Assembly (NCBI RefSeq): GCF_002102355.1
Contig: NZ_LQPT01000070.1
Coordinates: forward strand, 62,001-126,000
DNA from: Mycobacterium sherrisii
Lineage (GTDB): Bacteria > Actinomycetota > Actinomycetes > Mycobacteriales > Mycobacteriaceae
Length of the DNA: 64,000 nucleotides
Reading direction: 5' to 3'
Shown here: piece by piece, positions 16,934-24,924 of the stretch
How positions within the stretch are numbered: the first letter of the stretch is position 1
Layout of the letters: the number at the start of each line of letters is the position of its first letter
Made by a program: the position numbers and the translations under genes
The notes under the pieces: generated by a model
Databases searched by the model: none
What the model was told of the DNA's origin: nothing
The model's input: the letters and a program-made list of their open reading frames with translations, nothing else

Positions 16934-16952
16934 CGGCTGCGCGCCTGGCGAG

Positions 16953-16969
16953 CGGCCGCTTAGCGGCCG
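16953..16969. terminator. Hairpin between convergent aldehyde dehydrogenase and echA1
   Basis: Perfect 7-bp arms CGGCCGC and GCGGCCG flank a TTA loop. The hairpin sits between two convergent genes and contains the stop codon of echA1 in its loop. There is no U-tract on either side, so bidirectional termination is plausible but unproven. Confidence 0.35.
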
Positions 16970-17796
16970 GAGAAGTTCGCGTCGCGGCGTTCGATGGACG
17001 ACCGCACGCCCTCGGCGGCGTCCTGGCTGGCGAACAGTTCGGTGACGACGGGCCGCAGCCTTTCGACCGCCGCCGCCTCGCCCCGCGTGCGGGCGAGATG
17101 TGCCGACTCGAGCGTGGCCCGCACCCCCAGCGGGGCGGCACGGTCGGCGATGGTGTGCGCGATGTGGCGCGCCCGGGCCAGCGCCGCGGCCGCGTCGTTG
17201 GCCACCTCCTGCACCAACCCGATGCGGTGTGCCTCGCGGGCATCGAACTCGTCGCCGGTCAGCAGCCAGCGCATGGCGTTGCCCCAGCCGGCCTCGCGGG
17301 GCAGCCGAATCGTCGCGCCGCCGAACGGGTAGATCCCGCGCCGCACCTCGAGCTGACTGAAGCGGGTATCGGCGGCCGCGATCCTGATGTCGGCGGCCAG
17401 CAGCAGTTCGATGCCCAGCGTCATGCACCATCCGTGCGCAACCGCGACGAGCGGGGTCGACGCGGCCTCCGTCCAAGTCCCGTCCAGCCGCCACGGGTCC
17501 CGGCCGTCCTCGGGCAGTGGGGACTGACCGGCGGCGATGGCCGGCGCAACGTCGACCAGGTCCAGCCCGGCGGTGAAGTGGTCGCCGTGGGCGAACAGCA
17601 CACCCGCGCGCAGCGACTCGTCGGCTTCCAGCAGCGCGTAGGCGCGCGCGAGGTCGGCGAGCATGCCGCGGTCGAAAGAGTTACGTTTGGCCGCCCGGTT
17701 CAGCCCGATCAGCAAGACGTGGCCGTCGCGCTCCAACGATATGGTGGCCAGTTCGGGAAGGATCTGGGGATCCGGGCTGTTAAACGTGTGTGTCAT
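16960..17796 (-). CDS. echA1: Enoyl-CoA hydratase/isomerase EchA1
   Basis: A 278-residue crotonase. The oxyanion-hole segments are visible: HGDHFTAGLDLVD and HGWCMTLGIELLLAADIRIA, followed by RRGIYPFGGATIRLPREAGW. The usual catalytic Glu positions are not obviously conserved in the second segment, so hydratase, isomerase or another crotonase activity is possible. Position and sequence match Rv0222. The ATG at 17796 is preferred; an in-frame TTG at 17808 would add four residues. A palindrome lies 27-46 bp upstream and probably controls it. Confidence 0.87.
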   Translation of the reverse strand: MTHTFNSPDPQILPELATISLERDGHVLLIGLNRAAKRNSFDRGMLADLARAYALLEADESLRAGVLFAHGDHFTAGLDLVDVAPAIAAGQSPLPEDGRDPWRLDGTWTEAASTPLVAVAHGWCMTLGIELLLAADIRIAAADTRFSQLEVRRGIYPFGGATIRLPREAGWGNAMRWLLTGDEFDAREAHRIGLVQEVANDAAAALARARHIAHTIADRAAPLGVRATLESAHLARTRGEAAAVERLRPVVTELFASQDAAEGVRSSIERRDANFSGR

Positions 17797-17822
17797 CACA
17801 TCAGTCAAACCCAGAACCCGGA

Positions 17823-17842
17823 ATTATGCAATAAAGCATAAT
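17823..17842. promoter_or_regulatory. Operator candidate upstream of echA1
   Basis: Arms ATTATGC and GCATAAT are perfect complements separated by AATAAA. The dyad sits in an AT-rich stretch just upstream of echA1, about 340 bp from the divergent TetR gene at 18182. The core TTATG...CATAA is shared with the dyad upstream of the related TetR gene near 59.7 kb. A second, weaker dyad (ATGATT, 8 bases, AATCAT) is at 17957-17976. The rest of 17843-18026 shows no coding sign. Confidence 0.55.
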
Positions 17843-18026
17843 CCTTAAGGTCTACTCAGCTTTTGCTCACCACGAGTAAATGACATCGGTCACATGTTTT
17901 CCGTGGTCTGCGAGTTTAGTACCTCTAACAAGTTGCTTAGTAGATCAATGTCTTATATGATTCTCATCATAATCATGAGCCGCCGGCCCCGGCACATGAG
18001 TGCAGCACTAGGCCGGGAGACAAACC

Positions 18027-18158
18027 ATGTGGATCATCGAGCTCAACGTCGCTGGCTATCAGTTCACGCGCGAGATACCCGACCGGAAACGCCGGTCGTT
18101 CTGGTTCAATCCGCGTAACATGCACTGGCCGGTCTCGCGGCATCAGCACGCTGCATGA
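18027..18158 (+). CDS. Small ORF, 43 residues, upstream of and overlapping the TetR region
   Basis: An ATG behind GGGAGA with ideal spacing opens a 43-codon frame. The product begins MWIIELNVAGYQF, is rich in Arg, Trp, Phe and His, and ends MHWPVSRHQHAA. It has no membrane segment and only short hydrophobic patches. Its TGA lies 23 bases before the GTG of the TetR gene, whose AGGAGG is in between, so the two are likely one transcript. I do not recognise the protein. Good ribosome-binding site, ordinary codon use and operon-like placement support a real gene; it could be a regulator ligand, a small binding partner or a leader peptide. Confidence 0.55.
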   Translation: MWIIELNVAGYQFTREIPDRKRRSFWFNPRNMHWPVSRHQHAA

Positions 18159-18181
18159 CCTCAGCCCGAGGAGGTACGACA

Positions 18182-18814
18182 GTGCCGACCACAAGCGATG
18201 TCGCGCCGCCGAAACGAGGCGGTACCCGGACGAAGATGCTGATCAGCGCCGCCGAGGTGATGCGTGAGCGCGGCGCCGCCGGGGTCACCATCGATGCCGT
18301 ACTCTCGCGCAGCGGCGCCCCGCGCGGTTCGGTGTACTACCACTTTCCCGACGGACGCAACCAGATTCTGCGCGAGGCACTGCGCTACTCGGGCGATTCC
18401 ATCACCGCCACCATCGACAAGGCCGCCGATCGCGGCGCCGGGGCGCTGCTCAGCGAGTTCATCAAGCTCTGGGAGCGCTTGCTGATCGGCGGCGACTTTC
18501 ACGCCGGTTGCCCGGTGGTCGCCGCGGCCATCAGCGCCGACGAGACCGACCAGGATCTGACGGCCGAGGCGGGCGCGATCCTGGCCCGTTGGTGCACGGC
18601 CTTGACCCACGCGTTCATCAAGGACGGCTTTGGCGACGACGATGCCGCCTCGCTGGCGGTGATGTCGATTTCCGCGTTGGAGGGCGCGATCGTGCTGTCG
18701 CGATCGACCCGTTCGGTGCGGCCGCTCGGCCAGGTCGGCGAGCAGCTCGAGTTCCTGATCAAGGCAAGGGAATTCGTGACTCGCAACGGAATTCCCGGCA
18801 AGCAGGACGGCTAG
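18182..18814 (+). CDS. TetR-family regulator (LmrA/YxaF-like)
   Basis: A 210-residue repressor with an N-terminal helix-turn-helix (about residues 12-58, including VLSRSGAPRGSVYYHFPDGR) and a C-terminal ligand domain carrying FHAGCPVVAAAI and ALEGAIVLSR. The same two C-terminal motifs occur in the TetR at 59070-59675, so the two regulators are related. GTG at 18182 is chosen for the perfect GAGGAGG just upstream; an ATG at 18155 would overlap the small ORF. It is divergent from echA1 and converges, with a 4-bp overlap, on the 98-residue gene. It probably represses echA1 and/or the acyl-CoA ligase block in response to an acyl or aromatic ligand (inference). Confidence 0.88.
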   Translation: MPTTSDVAPPKRGGTRTKMLISAAEVMRERGAAGVTIDAVLSRSGAPRGSVYYHFPDGRNQILREALRYSGDSITATIDKAADRGAGALLSEFIKLWERLLIGGDFHAGCPVVAAAISADETDQDLTAEAGAILARWCTALTHAFIKDGFGDDDAASLAVMSISALEGAIVLSRSTRSVRPLGQVGEQLEFLIKAREFVTRNGIPGKQDG

Positions 18815-19107
18815 TCGCTGGCGGGAAGCGGTTTGACCTCTTTGAGCGCAAGCGCGGTCTGACCGATGCTCAGGCTTCCCGCCCCGGGCTTGGTGACCAG
18901 CACCTCGGCGCCGGTGTCGTCGACATAGCGTTTGCCCATCACCGTGCCCTCGGCGAAGGCCGGATCCAGCTCGCCGGAGCGCTCGGCGCCGATCGGTACC
19001 ATCGGAGCCCCGCCGCAGCGCAGGTCGTCGAGACTATCGGCGGTCCTGACCACGATGACCTGGGTGTCACACACCTGGCTGGCAAGACGGGTTCCGTTTT
19101 TAACCAT
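18811..19107 (-). CDS. Conserved small cytosolic protein (98 aa)
   Basis: Starting at the ATG at 19107, the 98-residue product has two conserved-looking Cys positions: C13 in ASQVCDTQVIVVR and one in DDLRCGGAPMVP. Short actinobacterial proteins of this kind are found beside acyl-CoA ligase and crotonase genes, but no function is known to me. It is the last gene of a three-gene minus-strand unit, 20 bases after the ligase stop. The Cys pair could bind a metal or form a disulphide. A longer frame to 19344 lies inside the ligase gene and is rejected. Confidence 0.65.
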   Translation of the reverse strand: MVKNGTRLASQVCDTQVIVVRTADSLDDLRCGGAPMVPIGAERSGELDPAFAEGTVMGKRYVDDTGAEVLVTKPGAGSLSIGQTALALKEVKPLPASD

Positions 19108-19127
19108 GGTTTGTCGTCCTTTGCTCA

Positions 19128-20633
19128 CTACTCGGCCGGGGCGGCCTGCAATCCTGTTAGGTCTTCGATGATCTCCCGGCGCAGCACCTTGCCCGTGGGT
19201 GTGGTCGGCAACTCCTCGCGGAACACGACGCGGTCCGGCGTGCGCGACCCGCGCAGAGTTTTGCGGACGTGTTCGCGCAACTCCTCGGGATCGGGATCGG
19301 CGCCGGGGCGGGGCACCACCACCGCGACGATCGCCTGCCCCCACTGCGGATCCTCCACCCCCACCACGGCGACCTCGCGCACCTGCGGATGCTCGACGAG
19401 CACCTCCTCCAACTCGGCCGGCGCGATGTTCTCCCCGCCGCGGATGATGGTGTCGTCACTGCGCCCGCCGATGAACAGATAACCCTGCTCATCCACCATC
19501 GCGATGTCCTTGGTGGGAAACCAGCCGTTCTCGTCAAGCACCGAGCCGATCCCGGTGTAGCGGCCCGAGACCTGCTCACCGCGCACAAACAACTCACCGG
19601 TGGCCCCGGCGGGCAGCACGTTGCCCTGCTCATCGCGAATCTCGACCTCGATGCCGGGCACCGGGCGTCCCACCGACCCCAGCCGCCGGATCGCCTCGGG
19701 CTCTGAGGCCGAAAGCGCCGCGCGGTGATCCTCAGGGGTCAACACCGCAATCGTCGAACTCGTCTCGGTCAGCCCGTAGGCATTGACGAAACCCACATTC
19801 GGCATCAGTTCGAGCGCCCGGCGAACCAACGGCAGGGCGACCTTGGAGCCGCCGTAGGCCAGGTTGCGCAACGACGCCAACTCGTGCTCACCCGTCTCGA
19901 GCACGGTGACCACCCGGTCGAGCATGGTGGGCACCAACGTCGCGGTGGTCACCTGCTCGGCGCCGATCAGGCGCACCCATTCGGCGGCATCGAAGTTGGG
20001 CAGGTAGACCATCTTGCGCCCGGCGTACAGGTTCGACAGCGCAGCACCGACCCCGGCGATGTGGTACGGCGGCACGCAGATCAGCGCCGCGTCAAGTTCT
20101 GCCGCCGAATCGAATTCGACGGTTCCGGTCACGTAGCTGGTCAGGTTGTTGTGCGAGAGTTCGACGGCCTTGGGCTGCGACGTGGTGCCGGAGGTGAACA
20201 GCACGACGGCCACCGACTCCGGGTCGGGAAACTGCGCGGCCGGCTCGGCGCTGCGCACCGCCGCCAAAAACTCATCGGCATCCATCACCCGGCCGGCGAA
20301 CTCACCGAGCATCTCCCGATATCGGGCATCAACAACGACCAGCGGTTCGGACAGCCGCCCGATCAGCGTCTGGATCCCCTCGGCGGACAGCCGATAGTTG
20401 AGCGGGGTGAACGGCACCCCGGCGCGTGCCGCGGCGAAGATCAGCACAGGCAGCATCGCGCCGCCGACGCCCACGTAGGCTACGTGCGCCGCACCCGATC
20501 CCGCGATCACCCCGGCACCGCCGTCGGCCAGATCGCTGAGCTCCTGCGTCGTCAGCCGGGTGTCCCCCGAGACCACGGCGACGCGATCGGGGTTGCTCGA
20601 CGCAGCCATCTCGAGAAGCAACGAAATGCTCAT
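19128..20633 (-). CDS. Acyl-CoA ligase (FadD-like, AMP-forming)
   Basis: A 501-residue ANL-superfamily enzyme with phosphate loop VVLFTSGTTSQPKAVELSH, adenine motif VNAYGLTETS, ribose motif FPTKDIAMVDEQGYLFIGGR and the C-terminal lysine in PTTPTGKVLRREI. It converts a carboxylic acid to its CoA ester. The ATG at 20633 opens at MSISLLLEMAAS; a longer frame to 20732 would overlap the crotonase end. It lies between a crotonase gene and the 98-residue gene on the same strand, suggesting a degradative module controlled by the nearby TetR. Substrate unknown. Confidence 0.85.
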   Translation of the reverse strand: MSISLLLEMAASSNPDRVAVVSGDTRLTTQELSDLADGGAGVIAGSGAAHVAYVGVGGAMLPVLIFAAARAGVPFTPLNYRLSAEGIQTLIGRLSEPLVVVDARYREMLGEFAGRVMDADEFLAAVRSAEPAAQFPDPESVAVVLFTSGTTSQPKAVELSHNNLTSYVTGTVEFDSAAELDAALICVPPYHIAGVGAALSNLYAGRKMVYLPNFDAAEWVRLIGAEQVTTATLVPTMLDRVVTVLETGEHELASLRNLAYGGSKVALPLVRRALELMPNVGFVNAYGLTETSSTIAVLTPEDHRAALSASEPEAIRRLGSVGRPVPGIEVEIRDEQGNVLPAGATGELFVRGEQVSGRYTGIGSVLDENGWFPTKDIAMVDEQGYLFIGGRSDDTIIRGGENIAPAELEEVLVEHPQVREVAVVGVEDPQWGQAIVAVVVPRPGADPDPEELREHVRKTLRGSRTPDRVVFREELPTTPTGKVLRREIIEDLTGLQAAPAE

Positions 20634-20690
20634 GCTCGATCCCTCTGCATCCCAACCCTTTTGCGCCGTCGCCTCGACTCTACGAACATA

Positions 20691-20701
20691 GTGTATTACA
20701 C
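20691..20701. promoter_or_regulatory. Short palindrome upstream of the FadD-like gene
   Basis: GTGTA-T-TACAC, an 11-bp palindrome, lies 58-68 bp upstream of the ligase start in the 73-bp gap after the crotonase. On the minus strand the adjoining TACACT resembles a -10 element, so an internal promoter with an overlapping operator is possible. Confidence 0.35.
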
Positions 20702-20706
20702 CTGTC

Positions 20707-21489
20707 TCAGGTGCCGGTCCACTGCGGCGCACGCTTCTCGGCGAACGCGATGGCGCCTTCCTTGGCGTCGTTCGACGCGAACACCGGCCCCAATAGTTTG
20801 TTCTGCTCGGCGAACATGGTGACAGGACTCCAGCCGCGCGACTCCACGATGATCCGCTTGGTGGCGGCCACCGCCAGCGGCCCGTTGGCGGCGATCTTCT
20901 CGGCCAGCGCGATCGCGGCGTCCAGCACGCTGCCCGGCTCGGCCAACACGTTCACCATCCCCAGCGCGTGCGCGCGCTCGGCGCTCAGGTTGTCGCCGGT
21001 CAGCGCCAATTCCATCGCGATGGCCGACGGGATGCGCTGCGGCAACCGCAGCAGGCCCCCGCCACCGGCGACCAATCCACGCTTGACCTCGGGGATCCCG
21101 AAGGCGGAATCCGTGGACGCCACGATCAAGTCGGTGGCCAGCGCCAGCTCGGTGCCGCCCGCCAGGGCGTAGCCTTCGACGGCCGCGATGAGCGGCTTGT
21201 CCGGTGGGCGTTCGGTGAATCCCATGCCGCGGCCCGCCACGATGGGCAGTTCCCCGCGTGCGAACGCCTTGAGATCCATGCCCGCGCAGAACGAGCCGCC
21301 CGCGCCGGTCAGGATGCCGACCGACAGGCCCGGATCGCCGTCGAGCTGGTCCACGGCCGCGGCCAGCCCGTTGGCCACCGCGGCGTTGACAGCGTTGCGG
21401 GCCTGGGGACGGTTGATCGTGATGATCAGGATCCGGCCGCGCTGTTCGACGATGACCTCGGATTCGTTGGCTTCTTCGTTTCCACTCAC
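20707..21489 (-). CDS. Enoyl-CoA hydratase/isomerase family protein
   Basis: A 260-residue crotonase with both oxyanion-hole segments: GGSFCAGMDLKAFARG and GYALAGGTELALATDLIVAS, then PEVKRGLVAGGGGLLRLPQR. The likely GTG start (21489) has GAGGAG 12 bases upstream; an ATG at 21522 would add 11 residues. It probably hydrates or isomerises an enoyl-CoA made by the adjacent ligase. It has no exact counterpart between Rv0221 and Rv0222 in M. tuberculosis as I recall that region. Confidence 0.85.
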   Translation of the reverse strand: MSGNEEANESEVIVEQRGRILIITINRPQARNAVNAAVANGLAAAVDQLDGDPGLSVGILTGAGGSFCAGMDLKAFARGELPIVAGRGMGFTERPPDKPLIAAVEGYALAGGTELALATDLIVASTDSAFGIPEVKRGLVAGGGGLLRLPQRIPSAIAMELALTGDNLSAERAHALGMVNVLAEPGSVLDAAIALAEKIAANGPLAVAATKRIIVESRGWSPVTMFAEQNKLLGPVFASNDAKEGAIAFAEKRAPQWTGT

Positions 21490-21638
21490 GCGCTGCACAT
21501 CTCCTCGGTAGTCAGTGCACAATCGGGCGGCAAACCAGGGGCTGCTATCGACTGATGGTAACCGCCGGCGGAAATGGCATTGGCATCAGGAAAGAGTCTG
21601 GTTACCCGAGTCCGCGGCGCGGCGGACCGGCGGGCTGC

Positions 21639-23048
21639 TCAGGCCGGGGCCATCGCGGCGTCGACCACCGTCAACTCTTCGGAAATCCCCGCGGCCCTTC
21701 GTAATTCGATGAAGTCGGCGACCATGGCCTCGGTCACCTCGTGCGGGTCTTTGACAGTTGCGCCGTCGGTGAGTACCGAGATGTTGAGCTGATCGACGTA
21801 ACTCCACACGGTGATGTTCAGCCCGCTGCCGGCCGTCAACGGCCCGACCGAATAAATCTCGGTGACCAGCGCCCCGCCGACCCGACCGTGCTCGCGCGGC
21901 CCGGGAACATTCGAGATGGGCAGGTTGAGGATTTTGTTCTGGCCGTCGCGGCTGGACGCCCAGCGAAAGAATGATTCGGTGGCTGCCGGCGGCATGTAGG
22001 CCGACCAGCGGCTGATCAATTCGGGTCCGACCAGGTGGAAAGCCTCCTTGGCGGAGACGGCGTTGTCGTGGCAGGCGTGCAACCGCGCCAGCGGATCGTC
22101 GAGATCGGCCGGCAAGGCGACCATCAGACCGGTGAAGTAGTTGCCCGATATCCGGTCCGGGGAGAAGTCGAAACTCGCCGGGACCGACGCCAACAACGGT
22201 TCGGCGGTGCCGTCGTAGCGCAGCAGCAGGGTGCGCAACGCCCCGGTCGACATTGCCAGCACCACGTCGTTGATCGTGCCGCCGCAGCGCTTGCCGGCCT
22301 CCTTGATGTCCGCCAGCGCCAGGATGGCCGTGGCGAATCGCCGCTCCGGCGTGATTCGGTGGTTGATGAAGGTGGGCGGCGGGGTGAAGGGCATGGTGAG
22401 CTCCGGGGAGAGCTTGCGCGAGCTGCGCCGTACCCGGTTGATGCCGCGGGCGGTGTAGCGCACCGTCCCCGGCAGTTTCGCGACCTGGCGCAGGTGGTCG
22501 GCGAACGCCGAGCGCAGCAACTGCGGTTTGGTGGGCGCGGGATCGGTGATCGGCGGGCCGCTTTCCGGGGTCGGCAACAGGTCCATGCCCCGGGCCATCA
22601 GGTTGGCCGACGCGACGCCGTCGGCGAGCGCGTGGTGGATTTTGCCGACCACCGCGACCCGGTCGTTGGCCAGGCCTTCGATGAAGTACATCTCCCACAG
22701 CGGGCGGCCGCGGTCCAGCGGGGTGCTGGCGATCTGCCCGATCGCCTCGTCGAGCTCGCGACGCCCGCCCGGCTCGGGCAGCCGCATGGGCCGGATGTGG
22801 TAGTCGAGGTCCACCTCGCAGTGCTCGCGCCACATCGGGTGGTGGAACTTCCAGGGAATGTCGACGAGCTGGTAGGTGAAGGGCTCGAGTTTGTTGAGCC
22901 GCGCCCCGATCACCTCCCGAAACGAGTCGATGTTGAAATCGCGACGCTCGGGGTCGATCTCGACGATGGCGACCTTGATGGTGTGCATGTGCACGTTCGG
23001 GGTCTCGCTGTAGAGCAGTACCGAGTCCCAGCCACTGAGCCGTTTCAT
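21639..23048 (-). CDS. Wax ester synthase/diacylglycerol acyltransferase family, Rv0221 homologue
   Basis: A 469-residue protein, the same length as Rv0221. The catalytic HHxxxDG motif is intact as KIHHALADG (H138, H139, D143), and the C-terminal NLPISNVPGPREH block typical of the family is present. Such enzymes acylate diacylglycerol or fatty alcohols with acyl-CoA to make storage lipids at the membrane surface. The ATG at 23048 gives the canonical start MKRLSGWDS. It lies 45 bp downstream of lipC on the same strand, so synthesis and hydrolysis of esters are encoded together. Confidence 0.92.
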   Translation of the reverse strand: MKRLSGWDSVLLYSETPNVHMHTIKVAIVEIDPERRDFNIDSFREVIGARLNKLEPFTYQLVDIPWKFHHPMWREHCEVDLDYHIRPMRLPEPGGRRELDEAIGQIASTPLDRGRPLWEMYFIEGLANDRVAVVGKIHHALADGVASANLMARGMDLLPTPESGPPITDPAPTKPQLLRSAFADHLRQVAKLPGTVRYTARGINRVRRSSRKLSPELTMPFTPPPTFINHRITPERRFATAILALADIKEAGKRCGGTINDVVLAMSTGALRTLLLRYDGTAEPLLASVPASFDFSPDRISGNYFTGLMVALPADLDDPLARLHACHDNAVSAKEAFHLVGPELISRWSAYMPPAATESFFRWASSRDGQNKILNLPISNVPGPREHGRVGGALVTEIYSVGPLTAGSGLNITVWSYVDQLNISVLTDGATVKDPHEVTEAMVADFIELRRAAGISEELTVVDAAMAPA

Positions 23049-23092
23049 CGCTGGCCCCTTCCCCTCAGCAGCGACCTTACTCAGGGGCCGGG

Positions 23093-24298
23093 CTAGATAA
23101 CTTCTTTTGCCCGGATCTGCGTTTTGGTGCGATACACCTGATTGAGGAACAGCGAAGTGGCGTGGGCCGCGACGCCGGCGCGCGCGCCGTCGATCATGTC
23201 AAAACCATGGCCAGCGCCGGGCAATTCCAGGTAGCCGACCGTCGAATGCGACACCGTGCGGAGCCGTTCGACGAAACTGCGCGCCTGCTCGACCGGGATG
23301 ACCGTGTCTTTGCTGCCGTGCATCACCAGGAAGGGTGGCGCGTTGCGGTGCACGCGCGCGATCGGCGATGCCGCGCGGTACAACTCGGGGTGGCGTGCGA
23401 TGGACTTTCTGACCACGACGCGTTCCAGGAATTCGACAAACCGGTCGCGCTCCGGGGTGGAGCGGTCCTCCCAGTCGTACCGACCGTAGATGCCGACCAC
23501 CGCGTCCGCCGAGCTGTCGGCACCCTCGGGCAGCTTGCGCGCGAAGTCCGGGTCGTCGGAGGTGAGCCCGGCCAGCGCGGACAGATGCCCACCCGCCGAA
23601 CAACCCGCCACCGCAACGAAATTGCGGTCGCCGCCGAACTTGTCGACATTGGCTCGGGCCCAGGCGATCGCGGTCTTGACGTCGGTGATGTGCCGGGGCC
23701 AGCGGTGGTGCGGCGCCACCCGGTAGTCGATCGCCAGGCACACCCACCCCTGCTCCGCCAGCCGCGACATCAGGGCGGTGCCCTGCATCATGGCGCGGCC
23801 GTGCACCCAGGCCCCGCCGGGGACGAAGATCAGCACCGGCGCGGGCTGGGCGGGCAGGTCCTTGAGCCGCCAGACGTCCAGTACCTGCGCGGGATGGTCG
23901 CCGTAGTGGACTGCCCGACGGTGCAGATATCGGCGCTGCCGCAACGCCTCCCAGATGGGCGGCGTCCGGTCGGCCACGGGCCAGTCGAGTTCGAGATCCG
24001 CGGCCGACACCAGACCACGCAGGGCGGCGACCGAGACGTCGTGCGTGCTCTCTCGATCCCGGCGGCGTGCGTCGTTGATGCCGGGTGTCAGCCAATCCCG
24101 CTTCAGGGCGGAAATCGCCTCCGGCGCGTGTCGCGCGCCCCAGACACCCATCGCGGTCACGCCGCCCAACGGTTCGAGGTGCTTGCCGACCATCGGGAGC
24201 GAAGCCCCCATCACGCTCAATGCCAGCGCATAGTCGGCGGGACGGGCCCGCAGCAATCGCTTCACGCAGGGTGTCATGCTCGGAACCCAGGCCGTCAT
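23093..24298 (-). CDS. lipC: Esterase/lipase LipC
   Basis: A 401-residue alpha/beta-hydrolase of the hormone-sensitive-lipase type matching Rv0220. Visible elements are the oxyanion region FVPGGAWVHG, the nucleophile in AVAGCSAGGHLSAL, the acid in MHGSKDTVIP and the His in GAGHGFDM. LipC of M. tuberculosis is a surface-associated esterase acting on short-chain esters. The ATG at 24298 (MTAWVPSM) is preferred to 24331. It is transcribed with the Rv0221-like gene. Confidence 0.9.
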   Translation of the reverse strand: MTAWVPSMTPCVKRLLRARPADYALALSVMGASLPMVGKHLEPLGGVTAMGVWGARHAPEAISALKRDWLTPGINDARRRDRESTHDVSVAALRGLVSAADLELDWPVADRTPPIWEALRQRRYLHRRAVHYGDHPAQVLDVWRLKDLPAQPAPVLIFVPGGAWVHGRAMMQGTALMSRLAEQGWVCLAIDYRVAPHHRWPRHITDVKTAIAWARANVDKFGGDRNFVAVAGCSAGGHLSALAGLTSDDPDFARKLPEGADSSADAVVGIYGRYDWEDRSTPERDRFVEFLERVVVRKSIARHPELYRAASPIARVHRNAPPFLVMHGSKDTVIPVEQARSFVERLRTVSHSTVGYLELPGAGHGFDMIDGARAGVAAHATSLFLNQVYRTKTQIRAKEVI

Positions 24299-24398
24299 GT
24301 ACGGGACTGTACCCTCACGTTGTCGAGGCAAACTGACGTTTGCGTCGAAGTCGCGAAGATGGCCGAAGTTCGTTTGCTGATCCGCCGGATGTGCCGCT

Positions 24399-24923
24399 CT
24401 AGCCTGGTTGTTGCGGTTCGCTGAGCGGGGCGCGCCGACGCGCCGCGGCCACCCGGATCGCGTAACTCAGCGCGCTGACGCCGAACATGGTCGCGGTGAG
24501 CAGCAGCCACCGCCCCAAGAAGGGCTGCTGGGTTTGCCCGGTCGCCGCGTGATAGGTGGGCGCACCCTGTTCGATGATGCCGGGCAGAAAAATCAGCAAC
24601 GTCAGCCCCGCGCCCAGGGCGGGTACCCGAATGTAGTTGCGGGCCAGTATATTTGGTTGCTCACGCAGCTGCTTTCGCCGTAGCCGTGCGGCCAGCACGC
24701 GGTCCGCCAGTGCGTAAAGCGGAAAGAAGAGCAGGTCGTGGACCACGATGGCGGCGGCGAACCACACCACGATCGACTGCCACCAGCTGTCCGGGTTCCA
24801 CAGCGTTGCCGGCTTGAAGGTGGCCAGAATGTAGCCCAGCAGCCCGAAACCGAATGCCATGGTCAGCAGATGCAGCGGATGCGATCCGTAAATATGTGTG
24901 AAACGTGCTGATTTACTTGGCAT
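24399..24923 (-). CDS. Small membrane protein, Rv0219 homologue
   Basis: A 174-residue protein with four predicted membrane helices, an Arg/Lys-rich loop (about residues 75-90) and a basic C-terminus. The ATG at 24923 follows the upstream TGA by one base (TGAGATG), so it is translationally coupled to the Rv0218-type oxidoreductase and may act as an additional membrane subunit or assembly factor. No enzymatic motif is visible. Confidence 0.78.
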   Translation of the reverse strand: MPSKSARFTHIYGSHPLHLLTMAFGFGLLGYILATFKPATLWNPDSWWQSIVVWFAAAIVVHDLLFFPLYALADRVLAARLRRKQLREQPNILARNYIRVPALGAGLTLLIFLPGIIEQGAPTYHAATGQTQQPFLGRWLLLTATMFGVSALSYAIRVAAARRRAPLSEPQQPG

Positions 24924-24924
24924 C

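Noticed and set aside
15266-17494. 742-codon minus-strand frame
   Set aside because: Antisense to the aldehyde dehydrogenase, whose catalytic residues are all in the plus-strand frame.
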